From NCBI GenBank assembly GCA_903901875.1, contig CAIUSO010000005.1, positions 1 through 36,905 on the forward strand: a DNA stretch of 36,905 nt, in the 5' to 3' direction. A model generated the notes under the pieces. The model did no database searches. It was given only the letters and a program-made list of their open reading frames with translations, and was not told where the DNA came from. The translations under genes were made by a program, and so were the position numbers. Below are positions 17,084-25,257 of this stretch, piece by piece; position 1 is the first letter of the stretch, and every line of letters starts with the position of its first letter. This DNA comes from an uncultured Geobacteraceae bacterium. GTDB lineage: Bacteria; Desulfobacterota; Desulfuromonadia; Geobacterales; Pseudopelobacteraceae.

Positions 17084-18094
17084 TTATGCCAGCCAGGCTA
17101 CTTTGAGTGGTTCTGCGGTACCGGCCCATTCATTGGTGGCACCAGCGTCATTACGGTCATTGACCAGCAGTTTACGAGCCGCACCTTCCAGTGCTGGGGG
17201 GAATACGAGCAGATTTGGATTAATTCCCAAAGGTCTGCCGTGATCATTGGTCAGTGATCCCATAGCGGCACGAGCGGCGGCGTAGTTTTCGGCATTGAGA
17301 GGGGCGGTAGAACCGAATGCCATCTGCCACATGCCAAATCCGACATTGTCACGGCACTTGACGCCATAGACATATTCGTCCCGAAAAAAGACATTAGGAT
17401 CATTGGGATTGTCCAGAGCATTGAATTCGGGTGTTTCGCGTTGCTGGAATATCAGCGGCTTTACGGCCCGTGAGGTATCAAGCAAAAACCAGGCAGGTCC
17501 GCTTCCGGACTGCATGTTACTGACCGATTGATCGCCGACCGGATGATCGGTATCGAAGAAGTATTGACCATCATAGCAGGCACGGCTGAATCCGAGTTTA
17601 AGGGCGGCAAAGACGGTCTCGTCCGGGTGAGCGGCTGTAGAACGGCCCATTTCCTGGAAAAGCGGATTATAGATTCCCAGCTGGTCATCCTTGATGTCGT
17701 CGCCCTTGACACCAACGGTATTCTCATATTTCTTGTTCTTGATAGCGTAATCATGTAGCACCAATTGCTGAATGATACGGTCGCCAACCCATTCCCGCAT
17801 GGATGACAACTGGCCGAGCCATGGATAACCCTGCTCTTTACCGGTAGATGGCACCAGAGATGCTACCCGCATCCAGAGTGGCGTTACCCCGTTAAATGCG
17901 TCCTGAAAGAGCACTTTGTAGCTCTTGTAGAGTGCCTGCAATGTTCCAGAATTAACGATCAGACCGCCGATGCCGATAACGGGCAGGGTATGGGTAGCTG
18001 AATCTTGAGCCAGTGCGGCCCCATGAGGACAGAGGAGAACCATCACCACCAGGCTTAACAGCCATCCACCCATAATTACAAAAAAACTTTTCAT
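17084..18094 (-). CDS. T: Major capsid protein, Mu gpT-like, with signal-peptide-like N-terminus
   Basis: 336 aa from the ATG at 18092-18094, which has a textbook AAAGGAGAG Shine-Dalgarno; the longer TTG-started frame is not favoured. The core (SMREWVGDRIIQQLVLHDYA, then DDQLGIYNPLFQEMGRS and FSRACYDGQYFFDTDHPVG) matches Mu gpT, the HK97-fold shell subunit. Oddly, about 40 residues precede the usual N-terminus. They begin MKSFF, continue with a hydrophobic run of about 20 residues and end PHGAALA before QDS, a classic Sec signal peptide with a signal peptidase I site. A cytoplasmic shell protein should not carry this. It may be cleaved, anchor assembly at the membrane, or be removed by the phage protease. 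Confidence 0.93.
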   Translation of the reverse strand: MKSFFVIMGGWLLSLVVMVLLCPHGAALAQDSATHTLPVIGIGGLIVNSGTLQALYKSYKVLFQDAFNGVTPLWMRVASLVPSTGKEQGYPWLGQLSSMREWVGDRIIQQLVLHDYAIKNKKYENTVGVKGDDIKDDQLGIYNPLFQEMGRSTAAHPDETVFAALKLGFSRACYDGQYFFDTDHPVGDQSVSNMQSGSGPAWFLLDTSRAVKPLIFQQRETPEFNALDNPNDPNVFFRDEYVYGVKCRDNVGFGMWQMAFGSTAPLNAENYAAARAAMGSLTNDHGRPLGINPNLLVFPPALEGAARKLLVNDRNDAGATNEWAGTAEPLKVAWLA

Positions 18095-18141
18095 ACTCTC
18101 TCCTTTACTCAAATTTAGTCCCCAGAGGGACAACGTGGACC

Positions 18142-18549
18142 CTAGTTAAATCTGACCCAGACGCCATCCGCTTCAACATCGAAAACGGTGCCTGCTACAG
18201 ATCTGGTGTTAGTGCCGCTGGTTTTGGCCACGGTCTGATCGTCGACCATGTAGCAATCGTTGTCGATGTCGGCCGCTGTAATCGTATCGTCCGCCGAGTT
18301 GGCATATTTGAAGATACCTTTGCGGATGTCGACGCCCTCAGATCCCGCAACTCCGTTACTGTTGTCAACGTAAGCCTCAACCCGGCCCACGCCCCGCAGG
18401 TTTGTTGCAGTTGCACCCGGAGTTGCGTTACCCGAAGCATCACGAGCGGCCAGTGCTCCGGCAAAGAATTTTTTACCGGCTGCAGCAGGTAGAGTGATGG
18501 TATTTCCGGATCGCTCTACAGTAGCCCTGTCCCTAGTCAAAGCTCCCAT
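18142..18549 (-). CDS. Head decoration protein (DUF2190-like)
   Basis: 135 aa, TAATG-coupled to the protease/scaffold gene and placed just before the capsid gene. It is small and beta-rich, with Gly/Ala/Thr strands: TLPAAAGKKFFAGALAARDA, then NLRGVGRVEAYVDN, and DDQTVAKTSG near the end. This fits capsid-stabilising decoration proteins of the DUF2190/gpD kind. About 48 bases separate it from the capsid start. Direct homology to a named Mu gene is not claimed. Confidence 0.65.
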   Translation of the reverse strand: MGALTRDRATVERSGNTITLPAAAGKKFFAGALAARDASGNATPGATATNLRGVGRVEAYVDNSNGVAGSEGVDIRKGIFKYANSADDTITAADIDNDCYMVDDQTVAKTSGTNTRSVAGTVFDVEADGVWVRFN

Positions 18550-19166
18550 TATTGGTCTCCCCCTTCTACAATGTGTTTGTTAAAGGTCTCTGTGGATATC
18601 CCCATCATCTTGTTAATCTGCAACTGCAGGTCGTCAGAAATGGATCCGTTATCTTTGCGACCGCCGTTAACCTGTCCGATAGGCACAACAATTGGGGCCT
18701 TGGCGATAAACATTTCGAATCCCTTTGGGTCGCGGGTGGCATATTCCTTGGCCCACGGCTCCTGGGCCGGGGTAATCTTGCCGGATTTCATCGCCATTGC
18801 CACAACTTCATTGGAATCCTTTTCGGCCAGCTTGGTGCGTAATGAGGCAACCTCTCCGGACAGAGTTTCCAAAGCAGTGGCACCCTGTTTCATCGCCAGA
18901 ATCGTGGCGGTTGCTTCGGATACACTGGCACCGGTGGCCAGTCCCAAGGCCGTCAGGACGTCCTTGTTGGTCATAATGGCCGCCTGATCCTTCAGGGTGG
19001 TGACTGCCGAAACGGCGGCTCTTTCGTCAGCTTCCGTGCCGAGTCCCAGGGTGGACAGAACTTTATTCGCCATGGCACCTGATTGGAGCAGCTTGTTGAC
19101 GGCGATGCAGACTTCGCCCTCAGTTGCTGTCTCGGGGAGACCGAGCAGCTTAAACAGTTTTTTCAT
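18549..19166 (-). CDS. Z: Scaffold protein nested in the protease gene (Mu gpZ-like)
   Basis: 205 aa, in frame with the protease gene and sharing its stop. The internal ATG at 19164-19166 has GAGGAGG at ideal distance, stronger than the site of the full-length GTG start. The product (MKKLFKLLGLPETATEGE at its N-terminus) is helical, with a coiled-coil-like segment LSGEVASLRTKLAEKDSN and a C-terminal helix LQLQINKMMGISTETFNKHI. In Mu the I gene contains the scaffold gene Z as an internal restart; this is the same arrangement, with excess scaffold made independently of the protease. Confidence 0.8.
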   Translation of the reverse strand: MKKLFKLLGLPETATEGEVCIAVNKLLQSGAMANKVLSTLGLGTEADERAAVSAVTTLKDQAAIMTNKDVLTALGLATGASVSEATATILAMKQGATALETLSGEVASLRTKLAEKDSNEVVAMAMKSGKITPAQEPWAKEYATRDPKGFEMFIAKAPIVVPIGQVNGGRKDNGSISDDLQLQINKMMGISTETFNKHIVEGGDQ

Positions 19167-19643
19167 ATCTACCTCCTCGTTTTGTTGGTCCCGCTTGTTG
19201 ATCATCGGCACCATGCCGTCGATATTGGGTTGATTGGTAAGAGCAACGTTGAACAGGTCGACCACGCGTCGGTCAGATGCCCGCACCAGAAACACCGGAG
19301 AGACATAGCGGTACTCTCGGTTTGTAATGTATGCCTTGGCTTTGTCGGTCCACTCGACGCCAATAGCCCAGATGCCGTCCGCGCCTCGATCTTCCAGCCC
19401 TTTCATCGCCTTGATCCAGCCAGAGGCTGGGGCTTCGCTGCCGTTTAGAGTCTGATGCTCATAATCGATCACCATGTCGTTCTGACGATTGGCAAAGGCC
19501 GACAGGATCAGGGATGAACTTTCGGCGTCACAGAGAAAGTCGCCCTTTGGCGTGGTATGATGACCGGCCGGTATTACCTGGATATCGGTAGGTACGACAC
19601 CGTCAAGGTTTTTACAGGCAAGAGCGATCAGTCCGGTTTTCAC
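18549..19643 (-). CDS. I: Prohead protease with C-terminal scaffold (Mu gpI-like)
   Basis: 364 aa starting at GTG 19641-19643 behind AAGGAGG. The N-terminal 155 residues are the Mu I-type phage protease: KTGLIALACKNLDGVVPTD, then MVIDYEHQT, ASGWIKAM and NREYRYVSPVFL. The remaining part is the scaffold. The protease would mature the prohead by removing scaffold and perhaps the N-terminal extension of the capsid protein. The gene opens a new late transcription unit: an intrinsic terminator and a dyad/-10 element lie just upstream (19698-19751), exactly where Mu has promoter PI. Confidence 0.9.
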   Translation of the reverse strand: MKTGLIALACKNLDGVVPTDIQVIPAGHHTTPKGDFLCDAESSSLILSAFANRQNDMVIDYEHQTLNGSEAPASGWIKAMKGLEDRGADGIWAIGVEWTDKAKAYITNREYRYVSPVFLVRASDRRVVDLFNVALTNQPNIDGMVPMINKRDQQNEEVDMKKLFKLLGLPETATEGEVCIAVNKLLQSGAMANKVLSTLGLGTEADERAAVSAVTTLKDQAAIMTNKDVLTALGLATGASVSEATATILAMKQGATALETLSGEVASLRTKLAEKDSNEVVAMAMKSGKITPAQEPWAKEYATRDPKGFEMFIAKAPIVVPIGQVNGGRKDNGSISDDLQLQINKMMGISTETFNKHIVEGGDQ

Positions 19644-19697
19644 TGTGGCCTCCTTGTGATTGTGTATGGAGGCATAATAGGGGATTAGGGGTGGTGG

Positions 19698-19718
19698 ATT
19701 CTATTTGAAGGGCTTCAA
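19698..19718 (-). promoter_or_regulatory. Late promoter candidate upstream of the protease gene (PI-like)
   Basis: Perfect dyad TTGAAG-GG-CTTCAA at 19705-19718, followed on the minus strand one base later by TAGAAT (19698-19703), five of six matches to the -10 consensus. No -35 hexamer is needed if an activator binds the dyad. The Mor/C-family protein at 29267-29614 is the obvious candidate. Mu places PI here. The -10 and activator assignments are inference. Confidence 0.6.
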
Positions 19719-19751
19719 AAAAAAGCCCCGCTCCTGGAAAAGGAGAAGGGC
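19717..19751 (-). terminator. Intrinsic terminator ending the G transcript
   Basis: GCCC/GGGC and CTCC/GGAG stems (19725-19734 with 19742-19751) with a short internal loop, followed on the minus strand by eight Ts (19717-19724). It lies about 210 bases past the gpG-like stop and directly in front of the PI-like promoter, so the last Ts touch the dyad. Confidence 0.85.
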
Positions 19752-19821
19752 CGAAATTTGATTTTTGCCTTATGACACGAGCAGGTTTTTATGTCAATAG
19801 GCTGAAGGGATGTTGGATTGT

Positions 19822-19959
19822 TTAATTGGTGGCGGTGAACCAATTTGTAACCGCGTTAAAACCATCTTTAAATTCCGTTATACGGGGAAAACGATTACTG
19901 TACTGGGGGTCACAGCGTACTTGTATCCGGTCGCCCTGTACGGGGCGAATTTCGCGCTT
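19822..19959 (-). other. 45-codon open frame directly after the gpG stop
   Basis: This lies in the 316-base gap between G and the protease gene. Continuing in frame after the TAA of the gpG-like gene, 45 codons are open and read like protein (REIRPVQGDRIQVRCD, then FKDGFNAVTNWFTATN). There is no start codon or Shine-Dalgarno, so expression would need stop-codon read-through. It may be a decayed C-terminal extension or chance. A TCGCCC/GGGCGA hairpin lies within it at about 19931-19948. Confidence 0.25.
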
Positions 19960-20508
19960 TTACTGTTTTCCAGTAAAGTACTCCAGCAGGGCTGCCTGAA
20001 TCTCAGTCAAATCTTCCGGTTGCAGCATCATAAATTCTCGTTTTGGCATCTTGATCGTGTAGGCTTTGCCGGCCACCTTCATCCCGAACTTGGCCTGGCG
20101 AGACCGGGCAAATTGAATCGGACTGTTTTTCCTGCGGCCATCTTTCGGTGCAAAATGTAACACCCGCTCCCTGGCTGGGTGTCTGATCTCTCCCCCCTGG
20201 TTGTGAATGCGGGCGTAGGTCACGTTAGTGCCTATATCAACATAATCTCTGTGTGGGTCGGGCACTATCGACTTGGATAGTCGGGTACTTTTGGTAAGAG
20301 TACGTCCGCCTTCTTTGAGAGCTCGCCTTGACTTTGTCCAGGGAATAGGGCGACCCTCGGATTCAAAATTTTTGACGATCGATGTTCGTGCAATCTCACC
20401 GATGATCTTCATGGCTGGGGTAGTGTTTTCGCCACGCGACCTCAACTCCAGCAGTAACGCCCTTGCCGGACCAGTTTGTAGATCTATTTTGATTGATAAA
20501 CCGGCCAT
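19960..20508 (-). CDS. G: Virion morphogenesis protein, Mu gpG-like
   Basis: 182 aa from the ATG at 20506-20508, behind GAGG and just after the stop of F; the longer frame upstream overlaps F. The sequence has the gpG family pattern: RTSIVKNFESEGRPIPW, then VDIGTNVTYARIHNQGG with a following EIRHPARERVL, and C-terminal EFMMLQPEDLTEIQAALLEY. The family joins head and tail during assembly (tail-completion type). It is the last gene of the transcription unit that begins at lysis. Confidence 0.85.
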   Translation of the reverse strand: MAGLSIKIDLQTGPARALLLELRSRGENTTPAMKIIGEIARTSIVKNFESEGRPIPWTKSRRALKEGGRTLTKSTRLSKSIVPDPHRDYVDIGTNVTYARIHNQGGEIRHPARERVLHFAPKDGRRKNSPIQFARSRQAKFGMKVAGKAYTIKMPKREFMMLQPEDLTEIQAALLEYFTGKQ

Positions 20509-20510
20509 AT

Positions 20511-21326
20511 TTATGCCTCTCCCAGATCTTTTAACAGCTTCCAACTGAGTTCTTTCGGCATTGATGTGGCACTATCCTTGGCCACGGCCAAGGCATGGCC
20601 GACCTGATCCTTGCCGGGGTTATATGCCCAACCGGGATCGATGCCGTCAGGCACATATAGTACCTTGCCGGTTTTTGGGTTTGTCCAGGGACGCAGGTTC
20701 TCAGCAGGCATGTCTGATATTTTGAGACCATCCCTCTGAATTTCACGCATCGACATTGAGACGACCATGCAGCGGCAGTTCCAGCCGTTAGGTGGATAAT
20801 GGGTGTCCCACCAGGGGGAGTCGGCCGGAAGCACCGTACCGTTCCAGAACTTGTGAATCGGGCGGGTATGGGCGTCCATGACCGCTGAATAACGCCAGAA
20901 GGGCCGTGCCTTTAATACGTCTGGATCGGTCATTGCCTGGTAATGGCCAACCTGAAGAGAAGTCTGAATGTTGACGTTGAAGATGGTCTTAAGGCGATAC
21001 TGACTGCCGAGTTGAACAATACTCATTTCGCCAGTCGCAGTATCAATAGCTTCCTGTTTACCCCACCACCCTTTTTGTTGAAGCGTCGGGATCAGATCCT
21101 TTTTAAACTGTTCAAACGTGGTACCATCTGCCATGGCTTTTTTTACTGCATCAAAAATATCCTGGAGGATATCGGCTTTGGTGACCTTAGCTACGGTGAA
21201 TTTACTGGCATGTACTTCCTGCCACATCTCGGCCCAGTCCCAGGAGAACTGAAACCCTTTTGCCGTAAACCAGGCAATGGCTTTTTCCGGAGGCAGCGGG
21301 GTTATGTCAAGTGCCTGGTCAATCAT
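20511..21326 (-). CDS. F: Minor head protein, Mu gpF/gp30-like
   Basis: 271 aa, ATGA-coupled to the portal gene. It contains the Mu F/SPP1 gp7 domain: FNVNIQTSLQVGHYQAMTDP, RPFWRYSAVMDAHTRPIHKF and the signature YPPNGWNCRCMVVSMS with its conserved Cys pair. The protein binds the portal and remains in the head, where it helps DNA delivery. The order portal-F-G-protease is that of Mu. Confidence 0.92.
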   Translation of the reverse strand: MIDQALDITPLPPEKAIAWFTAKGFQFSWDWAEMWQEVHASKFTVAKVTKADILQDIFDAVKKAMADGTTFEQFKKDLIPTLQQKGWWGKQEAIDTATGEMSIVQLGSQYRLKTIFNVNIQTSLQVGHYQAMTDPDVLKARPFWRYSAVMDAHTRPIHKFWNGTVLPADSPWWDTHYPPNGWNCRCMVVSMSMREIQRDGLKISDMPAENLRPWTNPKTGKVLYVPDGIDPGWAYNPGKDQVGHALAVAKDSATSMPKELSWKLLKDLGEA

Positions 21327-22942
21327 GGTGTGCTGTCAATTCTCCCCGCAATTTGCGCCGAAAAGCAGGCCTGTGCTAAGAGTTCTGCCAGATCAGTTTC
21401 ATCCATAGCATCGTAAGCCACCGCCAGATGTGCCAGTGCTTCCTCATAAGATGATGCTCCCATGATGATATCAACTGTCTGCTTGAGCATGCCGATCATT
21501 GCGTCATCGGATTGAGCGAATGTGGTGATCTTCAATTTTTCGATGGATTGCTGCACGGGAGTAAACTGAACTGTCGAAGAAGTAGGTAGGGCGATTTTAT
21601 TAGCAACCGTCATATCAGCCCCACTGCCTATTGATCCAGCTTTATCGGACGGCAGGGTAGGTCCGCTCCCTGGCAATGGGAAACTTTGGGACGGCTGCAC
21701 AGTTGCTTCTCCAGCTTTGGCAATAGGGATACCGAAACGCTCGTGGATGTGTGCAACAGGAATGCCGCCAAAGCCAACGTCCTTGACCAGGGTGCCGTAA
21801 ACCTTGGCAATTTTTTCTTGATCTTCTTGCGGCTCGTAACGGAACTTGAATTTCGGTACGCCGACATCCGGACCTTTATTGTATGTGATCCAGGGTTTTA
21901 AAAGCTGGAATTTGATAGTCTTTGCCAGTGCTTTGGCGTCGTATTCAATCAGATCCTGGCGAACGTCCTTGGCCTCTTGTTCGCCGCCGAGTTTACCGGC
22001 CGTGCTTTCGGCACTACCCGTGTGGCCCAGGACGACCTTGCTCATCGCACGTTCGCAGTAATCGGCCAGTGACTGGAATGCCTGGGCATCGCCCCGATTC
22101 TTTGCTTCAAGCAGTTCAATGATGGTCGAGTCAGAGATCATTGCGGCAGCATCAACTCCCAAGGCATGCAAGGCACGCTTTAATGCGTCTTTTTCTTCCT
22201 TGCCTGACGCGCTGTTGTATTTGCCGACCCGCATCGGAACCGAATAGAGGCTGTTGAAGATAACCCAGTCTTTGACGTCATAATTTACGAACAGATACAT
22301 GTAGGTACAGGGGCGTAACAGGCCGCCACGCGAAGTAGCACCGCTTCGAGCCAGATGTCGATGAAAGATGAATTTATTTGGCAGCAGTTCCTCGCCGTAA
22401 ACCGGGTTCTCATCGGTGATCAGGTGCGGTACGTCCAGAACATGCAGGCCTTCAGGAGTGATGAAAGTGAAATCCTTCTGGTGCCACCATTTCACGCTCT
22501 TACACCAGACTTGTTTCCCGACAATCTCCCACATGATCTCGTTGACTGACCAGCCCTTTCCAACCGCGTCCATGATGTTCAGGATCCCATCTTCCCAATT
22601 CTCGATATATTCGATAAACTCTTTGGCCTCATCCGCATTTTTCTTGTCCTCAACCGAACTGGAAGCAGGTAGAATCTCCCAGTCGAGGCCGCATGGAGCC
22701 AGTTTCCGTGTACCCAATACACAACCCAGATGGCAATTTTTCTCTTCCATCTCTTCGAATAATTCAGCCTGACGCAGCATATTACCCTGGTCAGCTTCGC
22801 GCAATATCTTTGCCAGACGCTCGGGGGTGAGCCCGTTGGAGGGATATGAGGAAAATCGACTATGAACGGCCTGAATAGCGATTTCGTTCAGGACCGGTTT
22901 GTTGTGTTTGATTTCGTTTCCGTACTGGTCGAGCAAGTTCAT
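21323..22942 (-). CDS. Portal protein, Mu gp29-like (DUF935)
   Basis: 539 aa. The opening MNLLDQYGNEIKHN, then LTPERLAKILREADQGN, CHLGCVLGTRKLAPCGLDWE, and the later RALHALGVDAAAMISDST and HTGSAESTAGKLGGEQE are characteristic of the DUF935 portal family. The ring formed by this protein is the vertex for DNA packaging and tail attachment. The start at 22942 follows AAGG. A 77-base gap separates it from the terminase stop; no gene is seen in that gap. Confidence 0.93.
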   Translation of the reverse strand: MNLLDQYGNEIKHNKPVLNEIAIQAVHSRFSSYPSNGLTPERLAKILREADQGNMLRQAELFEEMEEKNCHLGCVLGTRKLAPCGLDWEILPASSSVEDKKNADEAKEFIEYIENWEDGILNIMDAVGKGWSVNEIMWEIVGKQVWCKSVKWWHQKDFTFITPEGLHVLDVPHLITDENPVYGEELLPNKFIFHRHLARSGATSRGGLLRPCTYMYLFVNYDVKDWVIFNSLYSVPMRVGKYNSASGKEEKDALKRALHALGVDAAAMISDSTIIELLEAKNRGDAQAFQSLADYCERAMSKVVLGHTGSAESTAGKLGGEQEAKDVRQDLIEYDAKALAKTIKFQLLKPWITYNKGPDVGVPKFKFRYEPQEDQEKIAKVYGTLVKDVGFGGIPVAHIHERFGIPIAKAGEATVQPSQSFPLPGSGPTLPSDKAGSIGSGADMTVANKIALPTSSTVQFTPVQQSIEKLKITTFAQSDDAMIGMLKQTVDIIMGASSYEEALAHLAVAYDAMDETDLAELLAQACFSAQIAGRIDSTP

Positions 22943-23019
22943 ATCTTGGCCTTTTTTCGCCCGGCTTCATCGAGCAATTGAATACCCTCACTTTTTATGC
23001 GAGGGATAAAGAATAGTTG

Positions 23020-24672
23020 CTACCAGGCTCCTCTCTGCTGACCGAAGCCGATTTCCCGAGTGTCAATGGATTCGTAAGATACGGCCTGAACCGGTTTGTT
23101 TCGCGCCTCTACTGCCAATGCCTTAGCCCAGAAATGATCGGCATGGCCGATATTCTCATCGCGGTCCGCATCAAAACGGAAGTTGCCCGCCGCTGTTGCG
23201 ATCTTCTTGACTGTATGCAAGCTCAGACGGATAGTTGAATCGGGTGGAATTGCGTCCTTGCGGCTCTCGAAACTCTTTTTGATACCCACGGCCAGTGCTT
23301 CTTTGCTGGCATTGCTGAATGTGACTCCCTCTGCTCGGCTGCCGAAAAGGGTTACAGCTTCTTCGGCCAGTTGAGCACCGAGTCCGGTCTGGTCGATACA
23401 GATACGACGCATTCTGGGGTGTTTGAGTAAAGCGAATAGAACCAGTTTTTGCACGCCAAACGGCTGTTTGGTCAGGTTAGCTACGCCACGACAACGGGCG
23501 GTCTCACCGACCATCTCATCAAGCCAGATCAACGACATATCGCGATGGCGGGCCACGTCAAAACCGCCGTACAGATCACCACCGATCATTGCTTTGTCCA
23601 GGATATATCCGACCTCAAATGCAACCGGTGGTCGTTCAACGGTTTTCCACTGTTCGTGATACTGCACAGCCTCTGAAATCAGTTCATCCAGCCAGGCCGG
23701 AGAGGCATCAAGGCGAACATCCTCGACGGTCTCGATCAGGTCATACGGAAGCCATGCGGTAGACTCATCAATGAACTCGCAGAGATATTCCTGATGCCAG
23801 GCTTCGTCATCGGCCAGACCGAGGCGCAGGTATTCCGGGTCAGTGGTAACATTGAAATCGTCATCGTATAGTTCCAGTCCCATGGCTACCGCATCATGAA
23901 TGGTAACCTTGTGCTTGGACCAACCGCCTTTATCGCCGACGTGCTTATATTCAACGCCGTCCCAGATCTGAAGCGTCAGGCCGGTCCACAGCTCGTAGAA
24001 TTTGTTTTTCTTGCCGAGTGGAGTACTGATAACGCGGATTTTGTACCCACGGGTGATCGATGGGTAGAGTGCCGTCCAGATGGCGCGGGAATCTTTATGC
24101 AGCGCAAATTCGTCCAACAAAATATTTGCGGAATGACCACGTGCGGTGGCCGGGTTAGCCGGAAGACCGATAATACGGCTACCGTTCGGAAAGATGATTT
24201 CAAGCTGTTTGTATTCAGTCCTGACGTCGTTTTCATCCTTGAAGGTGTCGGTGATCTCCAGGACCATCAGATTCATGGCCTTGGCATGCATGGCAGCCTT
24301 GGCCATCAACTCTTTGGACTGGCGCTCTCCTGCAGACAGGAATACCCAGGTGGTTTTGCGCTTGAAACAGTCAATAACGGCTTCAAGTGCTGTTCCGAAC
24401 GATTTACCGCCTTGACGTGACATCATGCCAATCTTCAGGCGTGAATCATCCTGGACCCAGCGTTGCTGATAGAGGGTCAGCGGGATCAACGGACCGGCAA
24501 TCGTGTCTACGTTTGACGGGATCGTATTATCACCGGTAGGGATATGAGTAGGGGTACCGGATGTATCGGGATATCGGTTGGCCAGGGCAAGACCCGGACT
24601 ACTCAGCCAGATCAGGATGGTTATCGCCAGGGACAGCAACAGGATATGAATATTATTTCGACTTAAGTCCAT
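23020..24672 (-). CDS. Terminase large subunit, Mu gp28-like, with signal-like N-terminus
   Basis: 550 aa from the ATG at 24670-24672, overlapping the gp27-like gene by 20 bases. The longer open frame upstream is a shadow of gp27. The ATPase carries SRQGGKS (Walker A-like) and NILLDEFAL (Walker B). The nuclease half shows GGDLYGGFDVARHRDMSLIW and RICIDQTGLGAQLAEEA with the expected Asp residues. It packages DNA by headful. The first 32 residues are unexpected: a short polar start, a hydrophobic stretch of about 20 residues and PGLALA before NRYPD, resembling a Sec signal peptide. The ribosome-binding site is weak, but no better downstream start exists before the ATPase domain. Confidence 0.92.
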   Translation of the reverse strand: MDLSRNNIHILLLSLAITILIWLSSPGLALANRYPDTSGTPTHIPTGDNTIPSNVDTIAGPLIPLTLYQQRWVQDDSRLKIGMMSRQGGKSFGTALEAVIDCFKRKTTWVFLSAGERQSKELMAKAAMHAKAMNLMVLEITDTFKDENDVRTEYKQLEIIFPNGSRIIGLPANPATARGHSANILLDEFALHKDSRAIWTALYPSITRGYKIRVISTPLGKKNKFYELWTGLTLQIWDGVEYKHVGDKGGWSKHKVTIHDAVAMGLELYDDDFNVTTDPEYLRLGLADDEAWHQEYLCEFIDESTAWLPYDLIETVEDVRLDASPAWLDELISEAVQYHEQWKTVERPPVAFEVGYILDKAMIGGDLYGGFDVARHRDMSLIWLDEMVGETARCRGVANLTKQPFGVQKLVLFALLKHPRMRRICIDQTGLGAQLAEEAVTLFGSRAEGVTFSNASKEALAVGIKKSFESRKDAIPPDSTIRLSLHTVKKIATAAGNFRFDADRDENIGHADHFWAKALAVEARNKPVQAVSYESIDTREIGFGQQRGAW

Positions 24673-25255
24673 AAAGCACCGTAGTGACGTAATCGAGCGT
24701 TTCGGGATCGTACTGGAAGTTACCGCCAATGGGTGTTTTGGAGGTTGCTTCTTTGATAGCGTCCGCAGCCTCCTGCAGAGCCTTCTCACGTTCCTGTTTT
24801 CGGATGACATCCTCACGTTTGACATTGTTGGTCGCTGCCGATTCAAGTCGCTGTACGGCCAGGGCCAGACTTTTAACCTGATCGATGGTAGCAGCCATAG
24901 TTTCAGGATTATCCAGATCAGCATCAAGCAGCTTCTCCGACAGTTCACAGGCCATGGTGCGCAGAATCTCGTTAATCGCAAGGCCAGTTTGTCCCTGGGG
25001 CGCAGCACCAACTTTGGCGATAAACATCTCGCCGATTTCGCGGGTCTGCTTGATACGATCACCAATACGTTTCCACCGCATTGCGGCCCGGCCTACGGCA
25101 GATTTACTGAGACGCTCTTCGTGCCCTTCCTCTTCGAGAATGTCATTGATCCGGGCGGTGGCGTCCAGAATTGAGACGCGGGGATCCTGGAGTAACATCT
25201 GCAGTTGCAAACGTATATCATCAGGAATTCTATCCACGGTCGACGGCATGGGCAT
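24653..25255 (-). CDS. Terminase small subunit-like protein, Mu gp27 (DUF3486)
   Basis: 200 aa. The N-terminal helices (DRIPDDIRLQLQMLLQDPR then LSKSAVGRAAMRWK) form the DNA-binding HTH of DUF3486, followed by a long helical region (LAINEILRTMACELSEKLLD, LALAVQRLESAATNN). It stands just before the large subunit, overlaps it by 20 bases and is thought to select phage DNA for packaging. The start ATG follows AGGGGA. Confidence 0.88.
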   Translation of the reverse strand: MPMPSTVDRIPDDIRLQLQMLLQDPRVSILDATARINDILEEEGHEERLSKSAVGRAAMRWKRIGDRIKQTREIGEMFIAKVGAAPQGQTGLAINEILRTMACELSEKLLDADLDNPETMAATIDQVKSLALAVQRLESAATNNVKREDVIRKQEREKALQEAADAIKEATSKTPIGGNFQYDPETLDYVTTVLYGLKSK

Positions 25256-25257
25256 GC

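Noticed and set aside
19810-20160. Plus-strand 116-aa ORF opposite the G gene
   Set aside because: It is a shadow of the gpG frame and its downstream gap; no Shine-Dalgarno and no family pattern.
24675-25065. Long N-terminal extension of the terminase frame
   Set aside because: It overlaps the well-supported gp27-like gene in another frame and has Arg/Pro/Leu-rich shadow composition; the ATG at 24672 is preferred.
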